The notes below the pieces were generated by a model. It was not told where the DNA came from. It worked only from the letters and a program-made list of their open reading frames with translations, and did no database searches. This document shows, piece after piece, positions 52,760 through 60,389 of a stretch of 64,000 nucleotides of DNA. The translations under genes and the position numbers were made by a program. This DNA is from JAHFOW01 sp046350595 (GTDB lineage Bacteria; Planctomycetota; Brocadiia; Brocadiales; Brocadiaceae). Where the stretch lies: NCBI GenBank assembly GCA_046350595.1, contig JAXMAC010000001.1:1-64000 (forward strand). The letters are read 5' to 3'. Numbering within the stretch: the first letter of the stretch is position 1; every line of letters begins with the position of its first letter.

Positions 52760-53017
52760 TCCCGTTTTTTCTTTACAATTTGCGCCTTACGACAGTACAA
52801 ATCAACAATACAAAGTAATATTTTAGTTTTTTGAAAAATTCCAATAATGACAATGTCTGTCACGCAGTGTAGGGGCGAAGCATTTGCCAGTTTGGTACGA
52901 ATGCATTTATGCCAATTTGGCAAATGCTTCGCCCCTACTTTTCAAAAAACTAAATTATTACCTTTTTTCATTTTATATCCGTGGTGTGGCGTTTCATTAA
53001 AACGTTTACATATTTAT
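52760..53017. other. intergenic stretch with nested inverted repeats
   Basis: No gene is seen. It is dominated by the inverted-repeat element at 52816-52960, described separately. A weak eight-base hairpin (TACCCTTT at 53129-53136 with AAAGGGTA at 53160-53167) lies just beyond and has no clear T-run. Confidence 0.4.
52816..52960. repeat. nested inverted-repeat element (MITE-like)
   Basis: The outer 22-base arms at 52816-52837 and 52939-52960 are inverted copies with two mismatches (ATTTTAGTTTTTTGAAAA type). Perfect 21-base arms (GTAGGGGCGAAGCATTTGCCA, 52869-52889 and 52918-52938) lie inside. The right pair is contiguous and the left pair is split by 31 bases, so one arm has an insertion or the other a deletion. 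It carries no coding frame. Confidence 0.65.
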
Positions 53018-53105
53018 TGTCATTGCGAAGGAGGAACGATTGAAACAATCTCCTCTTTTCTTGGATTTTGAGAGAAAGATTGCTTCGCTGTCGCTCGCAA
53101 TGACA
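53018..53105. repeat. palindromic short element with TGTCATTGCGA ends
   Basis: An 88-base element whose ends TGTCATTGCGA (53018-53028) and TCGCAATGACA (53095-53105) are a perfect inverted pair. The interior (GAAACAATCTCC, then AGATTGCTTCGCTGTCGCTC) is partly complementary. This resembles a dispersed palindromic repeat known from several genomes (end sequence plus GAAGCAATCT core). No coding capacity. Confidence 0.7.
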
Positions 53106-53213
53106 GGCAAGACAGTACTTTTTGCACATACCCTTTACACCTGCGATTTCGCACCCATAAAGGGTACAGCTACATTTAAATTTTCGGTAAACTAAAAGTG
53201 GTCAAATCTTTAC

Positions 53214-53311
53214 AGGCTGTCCGAGAATGCAAAATTGTGAAAATTTGGATATTGATTTTTAAGGACTTATGACATGCAAATTCACGAAAAAGTCAATTCT
53301 CGGACAACCTG
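53214..53311. repeat. hairpin element with CAGG(C/T)TGTCCGAGAAT ends
   Basis: A 98-base element. CAGGCTGTCCGAGAAT (53214-53229) and ATTCTCGGACAACCTG (53296-53311) pair at 15 of 16 positions. Its right arm contains the stop codon and last codons of the neighbouring transposase relic, so the two are physically joined. Confidence 0.7.
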
Positions 53312-53513
53312 TTTATTATTGACAAATCGGCTTCAACTTTTTTGATAATATAAGAAAGATGCTTGTCGCTTTTCAGTTTTTCCCGTAATTGTTTTCTCCA
53401 CTGGCTCACAGTACTACAGTCTATCCCCCCGTCATTGCTCTTATCTCAGTTCCACTTAGTCCACCAACCCGATATAACAAGTCCATAGCTATTTGCCTTG
53501 TTATAGCTCGTTC
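53293..53513 (-). pseudogene. relic of transposase C-terminal helix-turn-helix (REP-associated/IS200-like type)
   Basis: The minus strand encodes ERAITRQIAMDLLYRVGGLS, then after a missing G in the GGGGGG run (opposite 53425-53430) DCSTVSQWRKQLREKLKSDK and a short tail to TGA at 53293-53295. This looks like the DnaA-like HTH tail of REP-associated tyrosine transposases, which is reinforced by the three adjacent hairpin elements. The catalytic domain is missing. Assignment is by eye. Confidence 0.55.
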
Positions 53514-53544
53514 CTTTTTATTTCATAAATACTTTTATGCTCCC

Positions 53545-54121
53545 TCGAAAAGAAGCATCTAGAGTTGAGTACTTTATTCCATACCTCTTTTGCTTTTTTA
53601 TGGTTGGCATCTTTTGCCTTTATCAGCGCCTGGCTAATTTCTCCTTCATGTTCAGCATAAATGGTCGATTCCATCTTCATAGCCACCACGATCAGGAGCG
53701 GGCATTATTGGCTACTTTGTCATTGGCTGCCACTTTCACGTTGACGATCATACTCGGCATGGGTGCACCAACGTGTTTGATGTTTCCTTCTTCCGCATGG
53801 GGGCGCCTGATTACCGAGGCAGTTTCCTTGCGATTGGCGATGACGACTTCGCGCGGCTGGCCATTCGGATCAGGCTCATAAGTTGTAATAACTACCACAA
53901 CAGGCAGTAGTGAAATTTGAACGTGTAAGTCTCTTCCATTTTTCGTTTTTCCATAGATAAGACAGCTTGGGGGAATATTTGTCATCTGGGTATTCTTCAA
54001 TAATTTCCCCGCTTAATACAGACTCTTCAACCTCGTAACGATCTATAGACCTTTTGATCATCCTTTTTACCGCAAGCCTTTGTATAATTTCTTTTTTTGT
54101 GAGAGATCTGCTTATGTGCAT
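53545..54121 (-). pseudogene. relic: DUF4258 toxin fused to pyruvate carboxylase biotinyl domain
   Basis: Read from the ATG at 54121 (AGGAG site in front), the first part is a DUF4258 protein: KRSIDRYEVEESVLSGEIIE, then EYPDDKY. One extra base near 53975-53980 shifts the frame, after which GKTKNGRDLHVQ and VVVVITTYEPDPN complete that domain. Directly in frame follow GQPREVVIANRKETASVIRR and KHVGAPMPSMIVNVKVAAND, the C terminus of pyruvate carboxylase. After a second frame change comes LLIVVAMKMESTIYAEHEGE, the biotin attachment motif AMKM with its lysine codon at 53675-53677. The rest is unidentified. It lies 21 bases behind the GlpX-TPR gene. Confidence 0.75.
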
Positions 54122-54142
54122 TTTTCTCCTGTGTTCTATTGC

Positions 54143-56812
54143 TCATAAGGAATTATGAGGTTTTTTTTCCACCATTGAAAGTTCTTTTTTAATCCATTCC
54201 ACCCGCTCCCTGGCCTGTTTTATTCTTATGAAAAAAAGACCACTGATAAAACCAAACAATTCATTTAACTTCTGTTCGTCTGCGATGCAAACATAGGCAG
54301 ACATGGCCTTTTTATAATACATCTCCTGCTCTTTCTCAAACAATACCGCCAATTCCTCATAAAGATTACCCATACGATATTGTGCATTTACGGGCGTTAT
54401 CCCTTCAAACTTTTCTACAATCTCATAAAATTTAGATATTGCATTACCATAATATATTTTCGCACCTTCATCATCTCCGATATCATAAAGCGCAAGACCC
54501 ACATAATGATACGCCTCTGCAACCGCGTACGAATGTTCCTGCGCTTCCTCTATATAGCCCTCCTTAAGCTCTTCCAGCACATTTTTATACCGACGCTCCA
54601 TCGCCTCAACGAGGCTAATACTCAGGGGAATATTGGCATCCTCAAGTTCATTCTGGCTCTCAACCCGAACGGGGGGAAGCAGTAATTTTGAGAGGGTATC
54701 CACATCTAATTCCTTAATAAGATAAAGTTCGCCTACTGAATGAAATTTCTTATGCATCCTCGCATGTAAAACTACTTTTATCGACTCTTCAGACAACTCA
54801 AATTCTTTCTGTAAAAAAAGAGACATGTCGTCATCAGTTGCATGATGCAACATCTTACGTAACTGTAATAATTTTCCCAGAACTGCCAGTTTGTAAGAAG
54901 GTTTTTGTCCGTGTAACACCGTTCTCCTAAAAAAAATAAGCCATGGTTCTCTGCTGGTAAAATGAAAACGCCCCTCATATCCATAAAATATCTTCAGGGC
55001 AACTTTCAACTTGCATACTCCCCACTCCTCCGGTTCCTGATAATTGAGTTCCTGATACAGTCTGTCGACCCGATTAAAGTATTCCTGAAGGATATCCTTC
55101 ATTTGAATAGAGTTTACTTTACGATAGAGTTTCAACTCATGTGAGCTGTATTTCAGCGCTTCTCTGTAGTAATCAATGGCCTTCTCATATTGATGGCTAT
55201 GGTAATTTTTGTCGCCAAGATACTCGTAATATCTTTTAATCATATTTTTAGATCTGATACATGCCTCGTCTTCCTGATTCACATAACATACTTTTTCAAA
55301 ATGTTCTATGAGATTTCCAGGTACCTGAAAAGTCTTGTTTGCAAGGGTATCCAACCCTTCAACATATCCATAGAAGGAATTACAACTCTTACAAAATTCC
55401 TCACCCGTGGCTGCGCACATCGTGGCCTTCTGCAGACATTCCCGCGCCCTCTGGAATATGCCAAATTCGGCATATGCCTTTCCTAACTGGACAAGTATAT
55501 CTCCCACCATCCTGTCATTATTTCCGCTAAAATATCCATATTGTTTCACATATTTACTAATTGCCGTCCGGTAAATAACAGGAACTATCTCCAGGTCATT
55601 GCCTGCAATGCGTAACACATGTACCTTTATTTCTCCGGTTTCTGTGTCCAATTCCACACCCGGCACTTCCTTCCCATCCGGAAATTTTATCCACGGGGTC
55701 TTTTTAATAACACTGGCCGTAAATACCGTATCTCTACCTCTGGCCAAATCCCTTGATGTCCAGACGGTATCCCATGACCATTCATTCTCTTTCTCTGTGC
55801 CAGGTCTTACGATCTTAAAATTTTTTAAAATATCTATTTCGTTTTTTCTAAAATGATTCCATTTATTTATATTTTCCAACGATTCTACATCCTGGGCTAT
55901 ATGAGCAGGTAATATTCTGAGACTCATTTCCCCACCCAGTTTTTCAATAATAATCGCACTAAGGATCGCTTCGGGAATCCCACCCACGCCAACAATCAGA
56001 TCGACTTCATTTCTTGTAACTGCAAGGGTGGGGGTAAGGTCATCATTTTTCATACGGATTACATGAGCGCCAAGCGCCTGAACTTTCTTGATAAGCTTCT
56101 CGTGACGCGACCTGTCCAGAATAACGACATTCATCTTCCCGATTTCATCATAGATATTATGGAGCATAACCTCTACGCCTCGGGCTTTTAAAGTATATTC
56201 GGCCATACGTCTCAGATTTTCTTTAATATCGTGAGTCACGTGAACCCCTGCGCCTTTGTATTTATTCCCTACAATGGTCTTTATTCCATACATATCAGGG
56301 GAATTAAACAGACCACCTCTTTCGCTATATCCAACGGCAAAAATCACCCCGCCTTTCGACGTCTGATTAACCAGACATTGGTCATTTTCAAAGGCGCTCA
56401 GCGCAATATCCGCTTCATTATGCTCACCTCCGATAGCAGCGCCAAATTGTTCTCCTATATACAGCATAGGCATGTCTTTCCGCTCACCCTCGGCATTTAC
56501 AACATAGGCCTTCCACCAACTGAAGCTATTATAAATGTGCCTGAGCCACCAGACAGCCATACCACGCGCACGGAAGACATTAAAATTCTCCCCACTGGTA
56601 CCGAAGTATTTTAAAGACCGTGCAGCAACGACCCCAACGGGGTGTCTTAACTCATTTCTATGAGTTAATTGAAGCCCTTCACCCATGGCTTTTAAATTAC
56701 ATCCTTCAGGAATATATGCCTCAACAATAAAAGGGTCGTCTATCCTCCTGGAATTAAAACTTTCATCTCTTACAAATTTAACATTATTTATTATTTTTTC
56801 GTGTCCAATCAT
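54143..56812 (-). CDS. degenerate GlpX-type phosphatase domain fused to a long TPR-like region
   Basis: This 889-residue protein starts with a class II fructose-1,6-bisphosphatase (GlpX) fold. Seen are NAEGERKDMPMLYIGEQFG (106-124, GlpX: GEGERDEAPMLYIGE), RGGLFNSPDMYGIKTIVG (165-182), ILDRSRHEKLIKKVQALGAH (231-250) and GVGGIPEAILSAIIIEKLGG (275-294). The catalytic DPxEGT loop expected at 139-144 reads SAFEND, so the metal-binding Asp and the Gly-Thr are lost, and activity is doubtful. From about residue 430 to the end the sequence is helical with TPR-like pairs (EKAIDYYREALKYSS; EAYHYVGLALYDIGDDEGAKIYYGNA). Typical GlpX is about 320-340 residues, so this is a fusion. A scaffold or sensor role is inferred. 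Confidence 0.75.
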   Translation of the reverse strand: MIGHEKIINNVKFVRDESFNSRRIDDPFIVEAYIPEGCNLKAMGEGLQLTHRNELRHPVGVVAARSLKYFGTSGENFNVFRARGMAVWWLRHIYNSFSWWKAYVVNAEGERKDMPMLYIGEQFGAAIGGEHNEADIALSAFENDQCLVNQTSKGGVIFAVGYSERGGLFNSPDMYGIKTIVGNKYKGAGVHVTHDIKENLRRMAEYTLKARGVEVMLHNIYDEIGKMNVVILDRSRHEKLIKKVQALGAHVIRMKNDDLTPTLAVTRNEVDLIVGVGGIPEAILSAIIIEKLGGEMSLRILPAHIAQDVESLENINKWNHFRKNEIDILKNFKIVRPGTEKENEWSWDTVWTSRDLARGRDTVFTASVIKKTPWIKFPDGKEVPGVELDTETGEIKVHVLRIAGNDLEIVPVIYRTAISKYVKQYGYFSGNNDRMVGDILVQLGKAYAEFGIFQRARECLQKATMCAATGEEFCKSCNSFYGYVEGLDTLANKTFQVPGNLIEHFEKVCYVNQEDEACIRSKNMIKRYYEYLGDKNYHSHQYEKAIDYYREALKYSSHELKLYRKVNSIQMKDILQEYFNRVDRLYQELNYQEPEEWGVCKLKVALKIFYGYEGRFHFTSREPWLIFFRRTVLHGQKPSYKLAVLGKLLQLRKMLHHATDDDMSLFLQKEFELSEESIKVVLHARMHKKFHSVGELYLIKELDVDTLSKLLLPPVRVESQNELEDANIPLSISLVEAMERRYKNVLEELKEGYIEEAQEHSYAVAEAYHYVGLALYDIGDDEGAKIYYGNAISKFYEIVEKFEGITPVNAQYRMGNLYEELAVLFEKEQEMYYKKAMSAYVCIADEQKLNELFGFISGLFFIRIKQARERVEWIKKELSMVEKKPHNSL

Positions 56813-57374
56813 TTTAAATTAGCCACCCTGAAACCCGCACAAATAAAATGAAAATTCGTATTCAATTTAGTTTGGAGCCTTTATACCATTCAACAGTTCA
56901 ATCGTCTACAATTGATTCAAAACACCGTGTGTAAGTATATTTTTATATAAAAATGCAAACCTACGCATTATCAATAAAATATATAGAAATTGTCAGAAAA
57001 GTTCAACTTTCAAATTTATTATCCATAATCTCCTTGAACAAAAGGGAATTCACGGGTTTCATTTCCTTCCCGCATTCTCCAATCCGGGGCTCAAGCTTAT
57101 GATTCTGAATGGACACATTATGTATGAACTACCGAGACAAATCTTCTTTGGTTGGTTATTACCAATAGAAAAGGAATCCGTAAAATTGATTTGCTAAGAT
57201 AACAAGAGGAAGTGGAGAAGATAGAGAATTAATAATCAACGAGAACTGAAAAAAAACAGGGCTGGTAGACCGTTAAGCAAAACCGCTGGTCTACCAGCCA
57301 ATTTGGATGCCCTGGTAAAATGTACTATCACTTATTTACGCAATTCAGTGATTTTGCATGAGGTTTATAAAAAA
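56813..57374. other. 562-base intergenic region
   Basis: Upstream of the GlpX-TPR gene this AT-rich stretch should hold its promoter, but none is convincing. The only clear structure is the terminator at 57252-57299. No reading frame of interest is visible. Confidence 0.5.
57252..57299 (-). terminator. terminator of the trxB/ferritin-like operon
   Basis: GGCTGGTAGACC (57260-57271) and GGTCTACCAGCC (57288-57299) form a perfect 12-bp stem with a 16-base loop. On the minus strand the stem is followed by CTG and a run of eight T. It lies 75 bases past the ferritin-like gene. Confidence 0.82.
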
Positions 57375-57827
57375 TCAATCCCATTGATATATATTGTCGT
57401 CATAGTACAATTCGAGCTTATGCTTGTGCTTTAGTTCCTCCTGTGCCAGGATCTTGCATATCTTTTTCAGATCAGGATTATCCGTGGATTTCACCATGCC
57501 TACATAGAAATTATACGATTTTTGCTCTTTTTTCATGGCAACGACCAGCACATCCTGAAAGTCTTTGACCTCAGAAACGTCTTTATCCACCAGGTATTCC
57601 GTAATATGAAGGTCGTGTACTTTTTCCGGCTTAAATTTTACAACTTTTGAAACATCCATTTTCTGCAATAAATCTTTGTGCTTTAATTCTTCATCGGCAA
57701 GTTCCTTGAGCCACAATTTCGCCGCCGCATCTTTTACAAACTTAAGGGCGTCGTTATAAAATTTATACGCCTTTTCTTCCTGCTGTATAGCCTGATTGAT
57801 AATCTCTTTTACATCCATTTTTACCAT
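57375..57827 (-). CDS. rubrerythrin/ferritin-like diiron protein
   Basis: A 150-residue four-helix protein with two matching halves. QQEEKAYKFY and ADEELKHKDLL in the first half, and KKEQKSYNFY and AQEELKHKHKL in the second, supply the E and ExxH ligands of a diiron centre. It lacks the rubredoxin tail. Family members reduce peroxide or store iron. The ATG at 57827 lies seven bases after AGGAG; a GTG one codon before is possible. It follows trxB by 24 bases and precedes the operon terminator. Confidence 0.87.
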   Translation of the reverse strand: MVKMDVKEIINQAIQQEEKAYKFYNDALKFVKDAAAKLWLKELADEELKHKDLLQKMDVSKVVKFKPEKVHDLHITEYLVDKDVSEVKDFQDVLVVAMKKEQKSYNFYVGMVKSTDNPDLKKICKILAQEELKHKHKLELYYDDNIYQWD

Positions 57828-57851
57828 CACACCTCTCCTTTCTTTAAAGAT

Positions 57852-58796
57852 TTATTTCTTTGACTTTTCCCATGCTCTCAACTCCGCCAATTTGTGTTCG
57901 GCTGCAATTGCCGCAGTAACGCCTTCACCTATTGCAGTCGCTATCTGTCGATATGAGTCCTTTCGAATGTCACCAACAGCATAAATCCCCTCAATTGCCG
58001 TTTCCATATGAATATTGGTTTCAATATGACACCCGGCGTCCACACACAACAAATTTCCCAAAAAACCCGTATTTGGGGTACTTCCAATAAAGATAAAAAT
58101 CCCCTGACACGGAATATCCCTCTTTTCCTGCGTCAAGACGTTTTTAACAACAACACCATCAACCTTTTCTTTCCCATAAATATTGTCAATAGCAGTATTA
58201 AAAATGCCCTTTATTTTTGGGTTTGAAAACGCCTCATCCAGATAAATTTTTGTAGCCCGAAATTCATTTCTTCGGTGGACTATTTGTACTGTTTGCACAT
58301 ATTTAGTCAAAAATATAGCTTCAGTTATAGCTGAGTCTCCACCGCCCACGACAACAACATCCTTCCCTCTGTAAAATGCGCCATCACAGGTGGCGCAATA
58401 ACTGACGCCTTTTCCATAAAACTCTTTTTCGCCAGGCACTTCTAGCTTTTTCGGATCAGCCCCGGCGGCCAGAATTACGATATGGCTTGCATACGTATCA
58501 GTATCGGTGGTAACAATTTTCAAACCATTCGCAACATCTAATTTTGAGACTTCTTCATAACGAATCTCCACACCAAACCGCTTTGCCTGCGCCTGCATTC
58601 TTTCGGTCAATTCTACACCGCTGATAACCTCTGGAAATCCAGGGTAATTTTCCACTAAATCTGTGCCGACAAGTTGCCCCCCCAGATATTTTCTTTCAAA
58701 GATTACGGTCTTCAATAAGGCGCGACAAGTATAAATTGCTGCGGCAAGCGCAGCAGGCCCACCGCCGATGATAATTACATCGTAATCCTTGTTCAC
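57852..58796 (-). CDS. trxB: thioredoxin reductase
   Basis: A 314-residue NAD(P)H-dependent flavoprotein reducing thioredoxin. FAD-binding GGGPAALAAA (11-20), the redox pair C134-C137 in CATCDGAFYRG, the NADPH motif VVGGGDSAITEA and the C-terminal GIYAVGDIRKDSYRQIATAI are all complete. The nucleotide-binding loop is GGGDSA, as in NADPH-type enzymes, followed by HRRNEFRA. Its ATG overlaps the tetraheme cytochrome stop by four bases. Confidence 0.95.
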   Translation of the reverse strand: MNKDYDVIIIGGGPAALAAAIYTCRALLKTVIFERKYLGGQLVGTDLVENYPGFPEVISGVELTERMQAQAKRFGVEIRYEEVSKLDVANGLKIVTTDTDTYASHIVILAAGADPKKLEVPGEKEFYGKGVSYCATCDGAFYRGKDVVVVGGGDSAITEAIFLTKYVQTVQIVHRRNEFRATKIYLDEAFSNPKIKGIFNTAIDNIYGKEKVDGVVVKNVLTQEKRDIPCQGIFIFIGSTPNTGFLGNLLCVDAGCHIETNIHMETAIEGIYAVGDIRKDSYRQIATAIGEGVTAAIAAEHKLAELRAWEKSKK

Positions 58797-59398
58797 AGTC
58801 CCTTCGATCCCCTCATGGCATTCAGGACTTGCCAGCCATAGAAATTTAAGGCAAACTGCTTTTTCTCAGTATGGCATTCCAGACACTGTTTTGTACCCTC
58901 AGTTGCCCAGTTCCGTGTCACAAATGCAGTCTTTGACTTTTCCCCCTTTTTGGTAAATTTATCTTTTCCCGCATGGCAGAAATCACAATCTGTCCCCATA
59001 ACCTCGCAAAGCTCAAACATCTTCTTTGCCTGTTGTTCGTTTTCTTTATAGTGTTTACGATCAACATGACAATGGTCACATTCTACCCCCAGGGCAGCCG
59101 AAGCCTTCATCATCTTCTTCGATTTTTCTCCCTCCTCAGAAAACACCGTGAGATCCTCATTGTGACAAAAATCGCAGTCTACGCCAAATAAGGCAACCAT
59201 TCGCTTGATTTGAGACTCACGGTCTTCTTTGGTACCTTTGAAATAAGGATTTGAATACGTAACAATCGGCTTTTTTTTATCCCCTTGTTCCGTATCAGGC
59301 AGCACTATCTTTTCAAAACACAAAATCGCCACAAGACATGTGATAAACAGGGATACCTTTAAACAATTTTTTTGTATTAGTTTTATCATAAATATCAT
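58793..59398 (-). CDS. periplasmic tetraheme c-type cytochrome
   Basis: A 201-residue protein with an N-terminal membrane or signal segment (about 13-33) and four CxxCH heme motifs at 75-79 (CDFCH), 107-111 (CDHCH), 138-142 (CDFCH) and 172-176 (CLECH). The evenly spaced motifs with intervening KSKK-type segments resemble the short CxxCH repeat cytochromes of photosynthetic reaction-centre or NapC-unrelated families. Exported; hemes added by a cytochrome c maturation system elsewhere. Overlap of four bases with trxB suggests joint translation, although one product is periplasmic and the other cytoplasmic. A second Met (59389) could be the start. Confidence 0.9.
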   Translation of the reverse strand: MIFMIKLIQKNCLKVSLFITCLVAILCFEKIVLPDTEQGDKKKPIVTYSNPYFKGTKEDRESQIKRMVALFGVDCDFCHNEDLTVFSEEGEKSKKMMKASAALGVECDHCHVDRKHYKENEQQAKKMFELCEVMGTDCDFCHAGKDKFTKKGEKSKTAFVTRNWATEGTKQCLECHTEKKQFALNFYGWQVLNAMRGSKGL

Positions 59399-59434
59399 CA
59401 GAAAATATAATTACTGAACGCCGAATGCTCGTCT

Positions 59435-59596
59435 TTAATCGAGTTTATCAAATAAGTCTTTACTTGCGCCACAGGATGGACACACCCAATCTTCCGGCAG
59501 ATTCTCAAAGGATGTTCCGGGTTTAACGCCATTATCGGGATCTCCTTTTTCTGGATTATAAACATAACCGCACACCCTACATTCCCACTTCGACAT
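59435..59596 (-). CDS. rubredoxin
   Basis: A 53-residue iron protein. C6, C9, C39 and C42 (CRVCGYVY and CPSCGASKD) bind one Fe. The aromatic core residues W4, Y11, Y13, F30 and W37 are present. It carries low-potential electrons to rubrerythrins or superoxide reductase. The frame is open 17 codons upstream, but a GAGGAGGG site precedes the ATG at 59596. Confidence 0.95.
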   Translation of the reverse strand: MSKWECRVCGYVYNPEKGDPDNGVKPGTSFENLPEDWVCPSCGASKDLFDKLD

Positions 59597-59686
59597 AGTC
59601 CCTCCTCTCATGAATAAATTGTTAGTCTTACCGCGTAAATTACTCATATTTTACATTTCCTGTAACATCTAATCAACCTTTAAAAC

Positions 59687-59726
59687 AAAAGAAAGTGCAG
59701 ACCGCAGAGAATCTGCACTTTCTTTT
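59687..59726. terminator. strong hairpin terminator
   Basis: AAAAGAAAGTGCAGA (59687-59701) and TCTGCACTTTCTTTT (59712-59726) form a perfect 15-bp stem with a 10-base loop and A/T-rich flanks. It ends the cytochrome c gene on the minus strand and separates it from the rubredoxin operon. Confidence 0.85.
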
Positions 59727-59802
59727 AAAACTGCCACAGTATGCAGAAACGCACGATTTTGCATCTCTACGCTGCTATTGTTTGAATTTCATCAACATCG
59801 GG

Positions 59803-60330
59803 TTATCGGTTCTCAATGGGTACCTGCTTGTCACGATTTTCCTTATGACACTCAAAACATGTCTTTTGTACCATACTTACAAACGATTTAAAAGTCTCAT
59901 CCTGATTATTTGCCTTTGCTGCCTTTTGAACTTCCAGGGCGGATGATGCAATTCCCTTTTGGTAAGTATCAAAGCTTTCCTTCAGTTTCGTAATTTTTCC
60001 TTCGTCACTTGGATCAATTTTAGCCTTTTTAAACCATTTGTTATCTTTTGGATCTAAAGGAAAAAAGGTTTTATTTATGGTATAACTCTGATCTACCACA
60101 CTACCGGCCTCCTGTGATACATATTTTAAATTACCAGCAAGGATTCCTTCAAGCATATTAGTCATCCGTTTTGACATAGCATCCATTAACGCCCTTGTGG
60201 GTTCCTCAACGCCTTCGTGGCCAATAGCCTTTTGCTCTTCCGCCCAGACCCGCGAAGGAGTACCCATACCCATTAACCCAATTAATCCAACACCCACCAA
60301 ACCGATACCCAATAAACGCACCCTTCTCAT
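59803..60330 (-). CDS. monoheme cytochrome c, c'-like (class II type)
   Basis: A 175-residue protein with a signal peptide (RRVR, then a glycine-rich hydrophobic run to about 30, cut near VWA-EE). One CxxCH motif, CFECH, lies at 158-162 near the C terminus, and the preceding part is helical. That arrangement is typical of four-helix class II cytochromes c'. Such proteins bind NO or CO or carry electrons. It is monocistronic, between aspA and a terminator. Confidence 0.85.
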   Translation of the reverse strand: MRRVRLLGIGLVGVGLIGLMGMGTPSRVWAEEQKAIGHEGVEEPTRALMDAMSKRMTNMLEGILAGNLKYVSQEAGSVVDQSYTINKTFFPLDPKDNKWFKKAKIDPSDEGKITKLKESFDTYQKGIASSALEVQKAAKANNQDETFKSFVSMVQKTCFECHKENRDKQVPIENR

Positions 60331-60389
60331 TTACATGCTCCTTTCCTCAATAAAATGAAACGAAATACAATACATCAATGTTCAACAAT

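Noticed and set aside
53537..53881. Plus-strand frame of 114 codons
   Set aside because: It is antisense to the DUF4258/biotinyl relic and has no family resemblance or ribosome site.
54143..56812. Plain annotation as active class II fructose-1,6-bisphosphatase
   Set aside because: The catalytic DPxEGT loop is replaced by SAFEND and two thirds of the protein is outside the GlpX domain.
57100..57250. Possible insertion-sequence remnant behind the GlpX-TPR gene
   Set aside because: Translations in all frames gave only short pieces without a recognisable transposase motif.
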